From Lactobacillales bacterium (GTDB taxonomy: Bacteria; Bacillota; Bacilli; Lactobacillales; Vagococcaceae), in contig JAATGB010000021.1 of assembly GCA_015654945.1 (NCBI GenBank), positions 1 to 37,043 of the forward strand: a stretch of 37,043 bases of DNA. The letters are read 5' to 3'. Shown here one piece after another: positions 8,322 through 17,791 of the stretch. Positions within the stretch are counted from its first letter, which is position 1. Each line of letters starts with the position of its first letter. A program made the translations under genes and the position numbers. The notes under the pieces were generated by a model. It made no database searches, was not told the origin of the DNA, and saw only the letters and a program-made list of their open reading frames with translations.

Positions 8322-9353
8322 ATGACGAGAAATATAACGTTTATGAAGGCAATCAATGAAGCGCTGGAACAAGCAATGGAGAAAGACGAGCGTGTGATTT
8401 TATTAGGCGAAGACATTGCTGGTGGTGCCGAAGTAGCGCATTTGGAAAAGAAAAATGAAGATGCTTGGGGCGGTGTTTTTGGTGTAACCAAAGGTTTAAT
8501 GCCAAAATTTGGTCGAGAAAGAGTGATCGATACACCGATTTCAGAAATGGGTTATATGGGTGCGGCCGTGGGTGCAGCAGCGACAGGTCTTCGGCCAGTT
8601 CCAGAGTTGATGTTTAATGACTTCATTGGTTTTTGTTTGGATACAATTTTGGCACAAGGCTCAAAAATGCGCTATATGTTTGGTGGCAAAGCGAAAATTC
8701 CCATGACGATTCGGACGTGTCACGGTGCTGGCGCAAGCGCAGCGGCCCAGCACTCGGGCTCGTATTATGGCTTACTTGGAGCGATTCCGGCTGTTAAGGT
8801 AGTTGTTCCGGCAACGCCTTATGATGCGAAGGGACTCCTTCTAGCGGCGATTGAAGATGACAATATTGTGGTATTTTCGGAAGATAAAACATTATATGGG
8901 TTAAAGGGAGAGGTTCCAGAGGAATATTATAAAGTGGAAATCGGTAAAGCGAAGGTGAAAAAAGAAGGCACGGATTTAACGATTGTAACGATCGGCAAAA
9001 TGTTGTATGTGGCTTTAGAAGTTGCCGAACAATTAGCAAATGAAAATATCTCGGTTGAGGTCATTGATTTGATTACTGTGGCGCCTTGGGATCAAGCAAC
9101 AATTATCGCATCCGTTAAAAAGACAGGTCGTTTGGTAATCATTGATGAAGCGAATCCTCACAATAATACCGCAACAGATATTGCTTCCGTAATTGGAAAT
9201 CAAGCGTTTGATTACCTTGATGGACCAATAAAATGTGTGTGTGCACCGCATACCCCTGTTCCGTTTGCGACGAATTTGGAACAGCTTTATTTACCAAATG
9301 CTGAGCGAGTGCTAGAAACAGCAGCTGAATTGATTGACGATTTGAAGAATTAG
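8322..9353 (+). CDS. acoB: Acetoin dehydrogenase E1 beta
   Basis: MTRNITFMKAINEALEQAMEKDERVILLGEDIAGGAEVAHLEKKNEDAWGGVFGVTKGL; RBS AAGGAGG. ORF-track start at 8058 is artefactual (overlaps acoA). Confidence 0.9.
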   Translation: MTRNITFMKAINEALEQAMEKDERVILLGEDIAGGAEVAHLEKKNEDAWGGVFGVTKGLMPKFGRERVIDTPISEMGYMGAAVGAAATGLRPVPELMFNDFIGFCLDTILAQGSKMRYMFGGKAKIPMTIRTCHGAGASAAAQHSGSYYGLLGAIPAVKVVVPATPYDAKGLLLAAIEDDNIVVFSEDKTLYGLKGEVPEEYYKVEIGKAKVKKEGTDLTIVTIGKMLYVALEVAEQLANENISVEVIDLITVAPWDQATIIASVKKTGRLVIIDEANPHNNTATDIASVIGNQAFDYLDGPIKCVCAPHTPVPFATNLEQLYLPNAERVLETAAELIDDLKN

Positions 9354-9368
9354 GGAGGTGGCAAAAAA

Positions 9369-10583
9369 ATGGCAACAGAAATTATTATGCCGAAACTGGG
9401 CTTAACGATGACAGAGGGAACTGTGGATATTTGGTTAAAAAAAGAGGGGGATTCTGTTGAAAAAGGGGAGGCTGTCTGCACCATTAGTTCTGAAAAGCTT
9501 ACTCACGATGTGGAAGCACCTGAATCAGGGATATTAACTAAAATTATCGTAGCACAAGGCGAAGAAATTCCTTGTCAGAAACCAATTGGGGTGATTTGCT
9601 CAATTGGCGAGGAAACAACAGCTACAGAGCCAGCCGCTGTTTCAAAGGAGAAATCTATTTCAGAAATAAAAACGAATCCGAAAAAAACAAGTACAACGAA
9701 ACCACAAAAAGCAACAGAAATTACAGAGAAACGAATTTTTATCACGCCGCTTGCCAAAAAAATAGCGACAGAAAAGAACTATAATATTGCCGAAATTTCA
9801 GGAACTGGCGGCAATGGTCGAATTACGAAGCGAGATATTGAACTGTATCAACCAGCTCCTAACCAACCAGAAACACAAACACGATCATCGACAGCAGGTG
9901 CTGGATTAACCGGTATGCGAAAAATTATTGCACAACGAATGATGGGCAGTTTGCAGAATACAGCGCAAGTGACGATCCATCAAAAGGCAGATTTGACGAA
10001 ATTAATGCTCTTCCGCAAAGAATTGAAAGAGAAGGCGGATATTCCATTGATAGATGGTCAGATGAGTATTACGACCTTGTTGGCAAAAGCAGTGGTTTTG
10101 GCATTAAAGGATTCGCCAGCGATGAATAGCTGGTATCAGCAAGGGAAGCTGACGGAACTCCGCGAAGTGCATCTAGGGATAGCCGTTGCGCTACCACAAG
10201 GATTAGTCGTTCCGGTAATTCAAAATGCGGATAAAATGACACTTACACAACTAGGAAAAAGTAGTCAAGACTTGATTGAAAGAACCAAAAACGGAACGTT
10301 AGATAGCACAGTTTTTAAAGGTTCAACCTTCACAATTAGTAATTTAGGTAAGAGTGGGGTCGAATATTTTACCCCAATTTTAAATGGACCAGAAACCGGC
10401 ATTTTAGGTGTAGGCTCCTTACTTTCAGAATTGGCACTTGATGCAGCGGGAAATATCATTCAAAAACAAAAATTACCTTTAAGTTTAACCTTTGATCATC
10501 AAATAATTGATGGATCGCCAGCAGCAGAATTTCTAGGAAAGGTGATTCATTATCTCGAATATCCTTATTCCTTACTTCTTTAA
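9369..10583 (+). CDS. acoC: Dihydrolipoamide acetyltransferase (E2), acetoin dehydrogenase
   Basis: N-terminal lipoyl domain (ISSEKLTHDVEAPESG), E3-binding domain (FITPLAKKIATEKNYNIAEISGTGGNGRITKRDI), catalytic domain ending LTFDHQIIDGSPAAEFL. Confidence 0.92.
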   Translation: MATEIIMPKLGLTMTEGTVDIWLKKEGDSVEKGEAVCTISSEKLTHDVEAPESGILTKIIVAQGEEIPCQKPIGVICSIGEETTATEPAAVSKEKSISEIKTNPKKTSTTKPQKATEITEKRIFITPLAKKIATEKNYNIAEISGTGGNGRITKRDIELYQPAPNQPETQTRSSTAGAGLTGMRKIIAQRMMGSLQNTAQVTIHQKADLTKLMLFRKELKEKADIPLIDGQMSITTLLAKAVVLALKDSPAMNSWYQQGKLTELREVHLGIAVALPQGLVVPVIQNADKMTLTQLGKSSQDLIERTKNGTLDSTVFKGSTFTISNLGKSGVEYFTPILNGPETGILGVGSLLSELALDAAGNIIQKQKLPLSLTFDHQIIDGSPAAEFLGKVIHYLEYPYSLLL

Positions 10584-10647
10584 AGACTAAAATTTTTAAA
10601 CTAGTAGGTAGAATACATAGAAGAAACAAAAAAGAGGTGTAAACAAA

Positions 10648-10956
10648 ATGACCTTGCAAGCCGGCTTTATCTTTTTAGCACCAGCAGCTGATTTTGAGAA
10701 AAATCGCCAGACAGTAGACACACCGGAAGTTTCCCTAACTGTTATTGGCGCAAAGAATTATGCGGATGCTGTAAAAGCAGTGATCGAACTAGAACGAAAT
10801 GGTGTTCATGCAATTGAGTTATGCGGCGGTTTTGGCATAGAAGGAGTGGCTAAAATCAAGCGAGCGGTTTCCCCAAGCGTATCTGTAGGTGTCGTGCGAT
10901 TTGACCAGCATCCAGGACTGGGAAATAAAAGTGGTGATGAATTGTTTACAAACTAG
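10648..10956 (+). CDS. DUF6506-like small protein, last gene of the aco operon
   Basis: MTLQAGFIFLAPAADFEKNRQTVDTPEVSLTVIGAKNYADAVKAVIELERNGVHAIELCGGFGIEGVAKIKRAVSPSVSVGVVRFDQHPGLGNKSGDELF; RBS AGAGGTG; same strand, 65 bp after acoC. Family name from memory. Confidence 0.7.
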   Translation: MTLQAGFIFLAPAADFEKNRQTVDTPEVSLTVIGAKNYADAVKAVIELERNGVHAIELCGGFGIEGVAKIKRAVSPSVSVGVVRFDQHPGLGNKSGDELFTN

Positions 10957-10980
10957 TTTTTTAAAATTATTAGACCACGA

Positions 10981-11019
10981 AAGCAGTAAGCCAGCTAAAA
11001 AGCGACTTATTGCTTTTTT
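10981..11019 (+). terminator. Probable terminator of the aco operon
   Basis: AAGCAGTAAG...CTTATTGCTT stem followed by TTTTT. Confidence 0.6.
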
Positions 11020-11299
11020 ATCGTTTGACATGCAGGTGGTGATGCAGCTGAACGAAAAATTTATTTAGAAAAAGCGCGTGCGTCTTTTGTTGCGTTTCTG
11101 ATAATCAATTAGGGTAGAAGAAGGTGTTGAAATCAGGATCTAAAGCTTGAAAGTACAAGAGAACATTCGGATTTTCCAAGTGAGGCTAACTATTTTAGAA
11201 CCATCGTGATCAGGAATTTCTTTTAAAAAGTTTAATGTTTTTTTTGCAAATAATTCAAAGTAGCGTGGTACACTGGAAGAAGGAAACGAGGGGAGCACA

Positions 11300-11689
11300 T
11301 TGGGTAAGAAAATCGCACCGTTATTAACGCCTTTCGCAATTGTTTCAGTGGGCTTAGCTTTAGGTGCAACGACCACGATTGCTAATAAAGTGATCCAAAA
11401 GTCTTCGCCAACAAATGAAAGTTCTTTGCAAGTATCGACAAGTACCAGCTCTGTTTCACAAGCCAGCACTGACTCACAAGAAGCCAGCACAGCAAGCGCA
11501 ACTGACTCGACAAGAACGACTTCATCAACAGCAGAAAGTGACGGAAATACTGGGACAAATGAAGAGCGAAAAGCCACGACGACCAGTAGTACAGAAACAA
11601 CTGCAACACAAACGCAGACGCAAACGCAAACACAAACAGCGACGAGCACACAGACATCAGCGACAGAAACCACAAGCACACAACCATAG
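11300..11689 (+). CDS. Ser/Thr/Gln-rich membrane-anchored extracellular protein of unknown function
   Basis: TTG start behind GAGGGGAG; N-terminal hydrophobic helix (LLTPFAIVSVGLALGATTTIA) then low-complexity S/T-rich tail with (TQ)n. Confidence 0.65.
   Translation: MGKKIAPLLTPFAIVSVGLALGATTTIANKVIQKSSPTNESSLQVSTSTSSVSQASTDSQEASTASATDSTRTTSSTAESDGNTGTNEERKATTTSSTETTATQTQTQTQTQTATSTQTSATETTSTQP
11610..11640 (+). repeat. Short hexanucleotide-type tandem repeat (ACGCAA/ACACAA) encoding (TQ)n
   Basis: acacaaacgcagacgcaaacgcaaacacaaaca. Confidence 0.7.
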
Positions 11690-11703
11690 AAAGGAGGGCA
11701 CAT

Positions 11704-12513
11704 ATGTTTACCATATTGGATACTGTTAATCGATTTTTAGGCTACCTGAATATTCATATCAAAGTTAAAAATCGAATTTATATTATTTTAGGCGTCGTAA
11801 CAAACCTTTATATTGGGTATTTAGTCGTCGAATTTTTTCAAACAAAAGCTTATTTGCGTGGAAGTATTTATCTACTTATACTCTTAGTGCTTGGCTACTT
11901 TTGGCTATTAAATTATTTTTATTATTTCAAAGATAAGACAGTAAAATGGGATATTTCGCCATGGATTGAGCAAAAACTGATGCTTCATTTACCAGAAGAA
12001 CAAGGAGGAAAAACAAACGAGCTTATCGCCGGGAAAGTGGGAGATCATGTGATTATTTATGATCATCCAACGCGTGAGTATGCAGCTAATGAGCTATTGA
12101 CAGCTGAAGTAATCCTGACACCTGAAGGACAAGAAGCGTTGAAAAAATTGGTTACATATTTTAGTGAAAATAAATTAATCACACCTTATGGCAATAAAAA
12201 AGACAAAAAAATTACGCAAAAAACTTCAGCTTTAGTCGAACCATTACGAATTCCTTCAAGTGAAATTAGAGAAGAAGACGGACAGCTATTATTGTATGTG
12301 GGCTTGAATGCAATGGAACGGAAAAAAGTTGGTTTCGTTCAAAAAATTGCCAATATTGAAGGGAAGAAAATCAGCGAAAATTATTCCTTACAGCCAGCAA
12401 CTGTTTCGATCTTAGGTGGCGAATTTAAATTACCTGGTCGAACAAGTCTGATCAAAGAATTTGAACCATATCACGTGAAATTAGAAGTGGCGATGCAAGC
12501 GAAAAATACCTAA
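11704..12513 (+). CDS. Membrane protein with two N-terminal TM helices, DUF6681-like
   Basis: MFTILDTVNRFLGYLNIHIKVKNRIYIILGVVTNLYIGYLVVEFFQTKAYLRGSIYLLILLVLGYFWLLNYFYYF...; family assignment from memory. Confidence 0.65.
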   Translation: MFTILDTVNRFLGYLNIHIKVKNRIYIILGVVTNLYIGYLVVEFFQTKAYLRGSIYLLILLVLGYFWLLNYFYYFKDKTVKWDISPWIEQKLMLHLPEEQGGKTNELIAGKVGDHVIIYDHPTREYAANELLTAEVILTPEGQEALKKLVTYFSENKLITPYGNKKDKKITQKTSALVEPLRIPSSEIREEDGQLLLYVGLNAMERKKVGFVQKIANIEGKKISENYSLQPATVSILGGEFKLPGRTSLIKEFEPYHVKLEVAMQAKNT

Positions 12514-12518
12514 AGAAC

Positions 12519-12558
12519 TCCTTTGTTGGGCGAAAAAGCCGTGACAGGGGATTTTTTT
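12519..12558 (+). terminator. Rho-independent terminator
   Basis: TCCTTTGTTGGGC-GAAAAA-GCCGTGACAGGGGA stem (with wobbles) followed by TTTTTTT. Confidence 0.6.
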
Positions 12559-12839
12559 AGCTATAGAGTAAATAGGTTGTAATAATACGGCTCAGAAGCC
12601 CAATTTATGACTAAATTTGAACGAAACAAGAAGCTATAAAAAAACAGTAGTAACTTTCTGTTAATGAATAAATCGCGCTGCTAGTTTTTAACTGCATTTT
12701 TGAGTAACAAATAGTGCACAGCTTTATTTTAACTGCCATTTGGAAAGTATGCCAGAAAATAAATGATTCCAGATGTTGCCTTTTTTACTAGTAAATTTCA
12801 AAAAAAATAGGTATGATTGAAGAAAATGAGGTGAGTGTG

Positions 12840-14087
12840 TTGAAATTTATTCATGTCGCGGATATGCATATGGATCGTTCTTTTGAAGGGCTAGGAAAAA
12901 TCCCACAAGCTTTGAGTGCAAAGCTAAATCAGGAAAATCAAACTATGTTTGCGCGAATTATTGATTATGCTATTTTAGAACAAGTAGATTTTATTCTATT
13001 TGTCGGAGATACGTTTCATCAGCCGCAAATTTCTATTCAAACACAAACTTTTTTTATTGATCAGCTAAAAAGAGCAGCGGAACAGAATATTCCCGTTATT
13101 TTTTCTCTGGGCAATCACGATTATTATCAAAAAGAACGCTATTGGTTTGCTTTTCCCGCAAATGTTTATTTGTTTGAGGAAGAAACAGTTCAGACTTTTT
13201 ATATTGAAACCAAAAAACAAGAGACCATTGCGCTTTCAGGGTTTTCTTATACGCATCGATGGATCAACGAGATGAAAGTATCTGAATTTCCGCGTCGTTC
13301 TTCAAAAGCGGATTATCATATTGGGCTGTATCATGGCCAAATCAAAACGGGAAATGATGGAAATAAATATGCACCACTTGTTCTTTCTGATCTCAAGCTG
13401 AAGGGCTATGATTACTGGGCGTTAGGGCATATCCATCAACCGACAGAGGTTCTGAGTCAACCTTTGACGCTTTATCCAGGAGCACCTATGGGACACACTA
13501 AAAAAGAAACGACCGCAAAAGGAATTTTGTTAATTCAGTTAACTGGGGGGATACGCCCTTTTTATCGCTGGGAAAATGTTTCAAATGTAGAATGGCACCA
13601 AGAAACGCTCGATCTGGCCTTTGCATTTGAAACACAAGAGCTGCTTGAAGAAATTACGAAGCAAATTATCAGCAAAAACGTAAAAACGCCAAATAAAATT
13701 ATTTTACTGTCCGTTACTTTTCAAAATATAACGGAAAAATCAAGTGATGAATTCCGACAAAAAATCACGAATGGCGAACTGTTAGAGTATTTACAGCAGC
13801 GTATATTCCAGCTCTCGGAAGAACGAATTTGGCTCTATGAATTAGATCAGGAAGCTAAGAATGAAACCATCCAGTTGCCATTAGGCGTACAGAAAGAATT
13901 GATTGATCAGTTGAGTGCAAGGTATGTGTCGGAAGCGTTTTTTGAAAAACGAATGCAGCCACTGTACCAGCAAAATCTGCTGGCAGATCGACTTCCTACC
14001 ACCAAGAAAGAACGGGAAGCGCTAGTCATGAGGAGTAAACAAAAAGTTTTCCGTGATTTGGGCATTAAAAGAGAGGAAAAACCATGA
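12840..14087 (+). CDS. yhaO: SbcD/Mre11-like metallophosphoesterase YhaO
   Basis: KFIHVADMHMDRSFEGL, FVGDTFHQPQ, SLGNHDYY, ALGHIHQP motifs; TTG start at 12840 behind GAGGTGAG preferred (ATG at 12813 alternative). Confidence 0.85.
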   Translation: MKFIHVADMHMDRSFEGLGKIPQALSAKLNQENQTMFARIIDYAILEQVDFILFVGDTFHQPQISIQTQTFFIDQLKRAAEQNIPVIFSLGNHDYYQKERYWFAFPANVYLFEEETVQTFYIETKKQETIALSGFSYTHRWINEMKVSEFPRRSSKADYHIGLYHGQIKTGNDGNKYAPLVLSDLKLKGYDYWALGHIHQPTEVLSQPLTLYPGAPMGHTKKETTAKGILLIQLTGGIRPFYRWENVSNVEWHQETLDLAFAFETQELLEEITKQIISKNVKTPNKIILLSVTFQNITEKSSDEFRQKITNGELLEYLQQRIFQLSEERIWLYELDQEAKNETIQLPLGVQKELIDQLSARYVSEAFFEKRMQPLYQQNLLADRLPTTKKEREALVMRSKQKVFRDLGIKREEKP

Positions 14088-16816
14088 AAATTAAAACCAT
14101 TCAAATTGCCGGCTTTGGAAAATGGCGAAATCAAACCTTCCAATTATCGGATCAATTTCACGTCTTTCTTGGTGAAAATGAATCAGGAAAATCAACGATC
14201 TACGCGTTTATTCAAGCAATTCTCTTTGGTTTTCCCAGCAAGCGAAGCAGTAAGCGCACTTTTGAACCGAAAACGGGTTTTGATTATGGTGGCAAACTAA
14301 TCCTGGAACACGAAACGTATGGAAGCGTTACTGTTGAACGGTTAAAGAGCAAACATAATGGCAAAGCAACTGTTTTTTTTGAGAACGGTAAAAGCGGAAC
14401 GGAAGAAGAGCTAGCAGAATTGCTGTTTCCGCTGAATCCATTACTGTTCGAAGAAGTATACAGCTTTCAGACAGAACAAATTTTAGGCTGGGAGAAAATT
14501 GAAGGAGCGCACCTCGAACAATTGTTACTATCCATTGGCTTAGCTGGTAGCCAGCGGATGATCAATCTGAGTAATGCATACTATAAAGAGCAACAAGAAT
14601 TGTATAAGCCGAATGGACGTATTCCGGTGATTAATCAAAAAATAGTGGCATATCAAGCATTAAGAGAACAAATTTATCACAAAGAGCAAGAAGAAAAAAG
14701 CTATCGGACTGTCCTGCTAGAAATACAGGACACGGAACAAAAAATTGAAGAAAATAGCCAGCAAGAATGGCAGATTACGAAAAAAGCACAAGAAGTTCAA
14801 CGCCAACTCGATCATTGGTCTTTTTACGAGGAGTGGTTAGAACTAAAAGCGTTACCGCAAGAGGATGTCATTGAAGCAGAGCAAGTAAAAACACTGCACA
14901 AATTGTATCAAGAATATCAGTATTTACAGCAGCAAGAGGAACTGCAAGTAGAAAAGATAAGCACAGCAGGCAGCTTAGCAGATCAGAACCCAGAATTTTT
15001 ATTTTATTTTGCAAACGAAGAAAAATGCAGACAGCTATTAGCACAGCAAGTGTCCATCACAAAATCTGTATCAGCCAAAGCCATTTATCAGGCACAAATC
15101 GCGGAGCAGGATAAAGAACAGCAAGAATTACGTGAAGAGTATCAATGGGAAAAGGAACAATTGCAAGCAGTATTTACCAAACAAGAGGAACAAAAAGTTT
15201 ATCAGCTATTGAATCAAGAGCAAGAGTTAGCGCAGCAACAAGTCGATTTAGTCGCGAAAGAGCAAGAACTTGCACGAAAAATTGCGTTTACTGATGAGCA
15301 AGTGACCATTTTAGAAGAAAAGTTGAAGCAACGAACGATGCCATCTTGGCTGAATGCTGTCTCGAAGGTGGTAGGTGTATTCAGTTGTGTGTTGCTCATT
15401 TGTTCGGCGGTATTTTCGTGGCCAATTGTATTTTTTTGGCTTAGCTTGATCCTTTTGGTGAGTATGGGCGGAACGATTTTATTTACGAAAAAGAATGGCT
15501 CTGATACGCAAGGAAAAAAGCAAAAAGAATGGCGGGAGTCATTAAGTCAACTAGATTGGCTACAGGCTGAATTAGCAGAGGTTCGCACGAGCTTAACGAA
15601 AAAAAAAGACCAACAAGCAGAGCTTCAGGCAAAAACGGAACAAATAAGCAATGCATACGGTTTTTCGTTGCAAGAAAGAAATCAGGGAATCCTTGCAGAT
15701 CGTAGAAGATACCAACAGTTGGTACAGGAGCAACTGCTTTTGCAAGAAAAAATAAGAAAAATCGAGAAAGAGCTGAAGGTATTTTGGCACGAAGCTGCTT
15801 TTCTACAAAAATGGCTGCCACTTGATCACTACAAAGAGCTAGAGCTTTTAGAAAAAATAAGAAAAAATATTCAAAATGTGGAAGCAAGTAAAAAGACGGA
15901 GCTTAAGGGAAATAATACACTTGAAGCACAGCGAGAATTAACGAATATCCGGACTAGGAAGCGGCAATTGCAAGAACGTATACAGCCTTTTTTGACGCAG
16001 AATAAGCTTGAGCGAATTGAAGAAATTCCTTATTTGATTGAGAAAAATCAAGACCAAAGCAAAAACCGAGCAAAAAATAGCGAGTTAGAAAAATTATTAC
16101 AGACAATTTTTGATCTAAAAATACCACACACCTATAAAGAACTGCAAAATGAACAACTAAAAATGGAACAGCTGCTTCTAACGAAACAACAAGAGCAACT
16201 GCAACTGCACAAGCAGCTACAGAAAGTTGATTATCAACGTACGAAGATGGAAAAAGATGGTGAGCTAGCCGCACTTTATCAAGAAGAAGCCTGGTTGAAG
16301 GAAGAATTACAAAAGGATACAAATCGGTGGGTAAGCGCACGATTAGGTGAACAATTGATCCAAGATGTTTTGAAAGTCTTGTCGGATCAACGACTTCCTG
16401 CACTACTGGCGACCACCACCGCTTATTTTAAAATTTTAACGGGTAACCACTATGAAAAATGTTTTTTGAAAGAGCACAAATTGTGTGTCCAAACAAGGAA
16501 CAAAGAACGGTTTTCCATTCCAGAATTATCCAAAGGAACAACGGAGCAACTTTATTTAGCAATTCGCTTGGCCTTTGTTCAATTGCATAGTCAAGACTGT
16601 GCGTTCCCTGTTATAATAGATGATGGGTGGGTTCACTACGATCAGCGGCGAAAACAAGCATTATTTGAGCTACTCTATCAATTTAGTCAAAATATCCAAG
16701 TGATTTGTTTTTCATCCGATCAGCAAATTCTTGCGTATATTAAAGAAAGAGCAGGGCAATATACAGTTTTGCAGAAAGGATGGGACGATGAAAAAGTTAA
16801 GAGAACTGACAGTTGA
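14084..16816 (+). CDS. yhaN: SbcC/Rad50-like ATPase YhaN
   Basis: MKIKTIQIAGFGKWRNQTF..GENESGKSTIYAFIQAILFG Walker A; long coiled coils with central TM hairpin; C-terminal signature LSKGTTEQLYLAIRLAF and Walker B PVIIDDGW; overlaps yhaO by 4 nt. Confidence 0.88.
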   Translation: MKIKTIQIAGFGKWRNQTFQLSDQFHVFLGENESGKSTIYAFIQAILFGFPSKRSSKRTFEPKTGFDYGGKLILEHETYGSVTVERLKSKHNGKATVFFENGKSGTEEELAELLFPLNPLLFEEVYSFQTEQILGWEKIEGAHLEQLLLSIGLAGSQRMINLSNAYYKEQQELYKPNGRIPVINQKIVAYQALREQIYHKEQEEKSYRTVLLEIQDTEQKIEENSQQEWQITKKAQEVQRQLDHWSFYEEWLELKALPQEDVIEAEQVKTLHKLYQEYQYLQQQEELQVEKISTAGSLADQNPEFLFYFANEEKCRQLLAQQVSITKSVSAKAIYQAQIAEQDKEQQELREEYQWEKEQLQAVFTKQEEQKVYQLLNQEQELAQQQVDLVAKEQELARKIAFTDEQVTILEEKLKQRTMPSWLNAVSKVVGVFSCVLLICSAVFSWPIVFFWLSLILLVSMGGTILFTKKNGSDTQGKKQKEWRESLSQLDWLQAELAEVRTSLTKKKDQQAELQAKTEQISNAYGFSLQERNQGILADRRRYQQLVQEQLLLQEKIRKIEKELKVFWHEAAFLQKWLPLDHYKELELLEKIRKNIQNVEASKKTELKGNNTLEAQRELTNIRTRKRQLQERIQPFLTQNKLERIEEIPYLIEKNQDQSKNRAKNSELEKLLQTIFDLKIPHTYKELQNEQLKMEQLLLTKQQEQLQLHKQLQKVDYQRTKMEKDGELAALYQEEAWLKEELQKDTNRWVSARLGEQLIQDVLKVLSDQRLPALLATTTAYFKILTGNHYEKCFLKEHKLCVQTRNKERFSIPELSKGTTEQLYLAIRLAFVQLHSQDCAFPVIIDDGWVHYDQRRKQALFELLYQFSQNIQVICFSSDQQILAYIKERAGQYTVLQKGWDDEKVKRTDS

Positions 16817-17729
16817 TGAGACATTCGAAATGTTTGTGTTAGTCAAAACGGCGGATGTTCGCGTTGCTAAAAATAATAAAAAATTCATTGCATTCACATT
16901 TCAGGACACATCTGGCACAATTGATGGGAAATATTGGGATGCATCCGATGAAGAAATCGGGAAATTTAAAGCTGGAAAAGTTGTAAACCTAAGTGGGAAA
17001 AGAGAGACATATCAAGGGAGAGCACAAGTTAAAATTTTGCATTTACGACTAGCGCAAGTAGATGAGCCAAATCAAGCAAACCTTTATGTTGAAAGAGCGC
17101 CCGTGAAATCTGAGGACATGTTGGAGGAGATCAACCAAACCCTTTTTGAGATTACGAATGCTCACTGGCAACGAGTAGTCCGCCACATTTTAAATAAATA
17201 TCAGCAGGAATTTTATGAATTTCCGGCTGCGAAGACGAATCATCACGCATTTGCAGGCGGTTTAGCGTATCACACAGTTTCAATGCTGCATCTTGCAAAA
17301 GCAATTTGCAAAGAGTACCTCGAGCTAAATCCATCTTTACTCTATGCGGGAGTCATTTTGCATGATATTGGAAAGGTTTTAGAACTTTCTGGTGCAACTT
17401 CGACCGAATATACAATTGCTGGAAATTTAATCGGTCATATTGTGCTGATTGATGAAGAAATTGCAAAGGCATGCCAAGCGTTAGAAATTGATGATCAAGA
17501 GGAAGACATGATTGTATTGAAACATATGGTTTTGTCCCACCACGGTCTACTTGAATATGGCTCACCTGTTCGCCCGAAAATCATGGAGGCAGAGGTGCTG
17601 CACCAAATCGATACAATTGATGCTTCAATGCAAATGATGATCGGCGCGTTAAAACAAGTGCAGCCAGGTGAATATACTGAAAGAATTTTTGGATTAGATA
17701 ATCGTAATTTTTATTTGCCGAACGAATGA
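16788..17729 (+). CDS. yhaM: 3'-5' exoribonuclease YhaM (OB-fold and HD domain)
   Basis: OB part (FTFQDTSGTIDGKYWDASDEE) and HD motifs (HHAFAGGLAYHTVSML, HDIGKV, HHGLLEYGSPV); ATG at 16788. Confidence 0.9.
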   Translation: MKKLRELTVDETFEMFVLVKTADVRVAKNNKKFIAFTFQDTSGTIDGKYWDASDEEIGKFKAGKVVNLSGKRETYQGRAQVKILHLRLAQVDEPNQANLYVERAPVKSEDMLEEINQTLFEITNAHWQRVVRHILNKYQQEFYEFPAAKTNHHAFAGGLAYHTVSMLHLAKAICKEYLELNPSLLYAGVILHDIGKVLELSGATSTEYTIAGNLIGHIVLIDEEIAKACQALEIDDQEEDMIVLKHMVLSHHGLLEYGSPVRPKIMEAEVLHQIDTIDASMQMMIGALKQVQPGEYTERIFGLDNRNFYLPNE

Positions 17730-17745
17730 TCGATTTAAAGCAGAG

Positions 17746-17780
17746 AAAAAAGCAATTGACTAAACGTCAATTGCTTTTTT
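17746..17780. terminator. Bidirectional terminator between yhaM and prsA
   Basis: AAAAAAGCAATTGAC-taaac-GTCAATTGCTTTTTT, 15-bp perfect stem. Confidence 0.9.
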
Positions 17781-17791
17781 ACATGTGTGTG

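Noticed and set aside
11140-11714. Minus-strand ORFs 11140-11703 and 11382-11714 (Val/Cys repeats)
   Set aside because: Antisense shadow of the low-complexity (TQ)n/Ser-Thr gene; repeats create open frames.
15483-16403. Minus-strand ORFs within yhaN (15483-15887, 15954-16403)
   Set aside because: Antisense to a well-supported coiled-coil ATPase; composition is typical of the reverse of K/E/Q-rich coding sequence.
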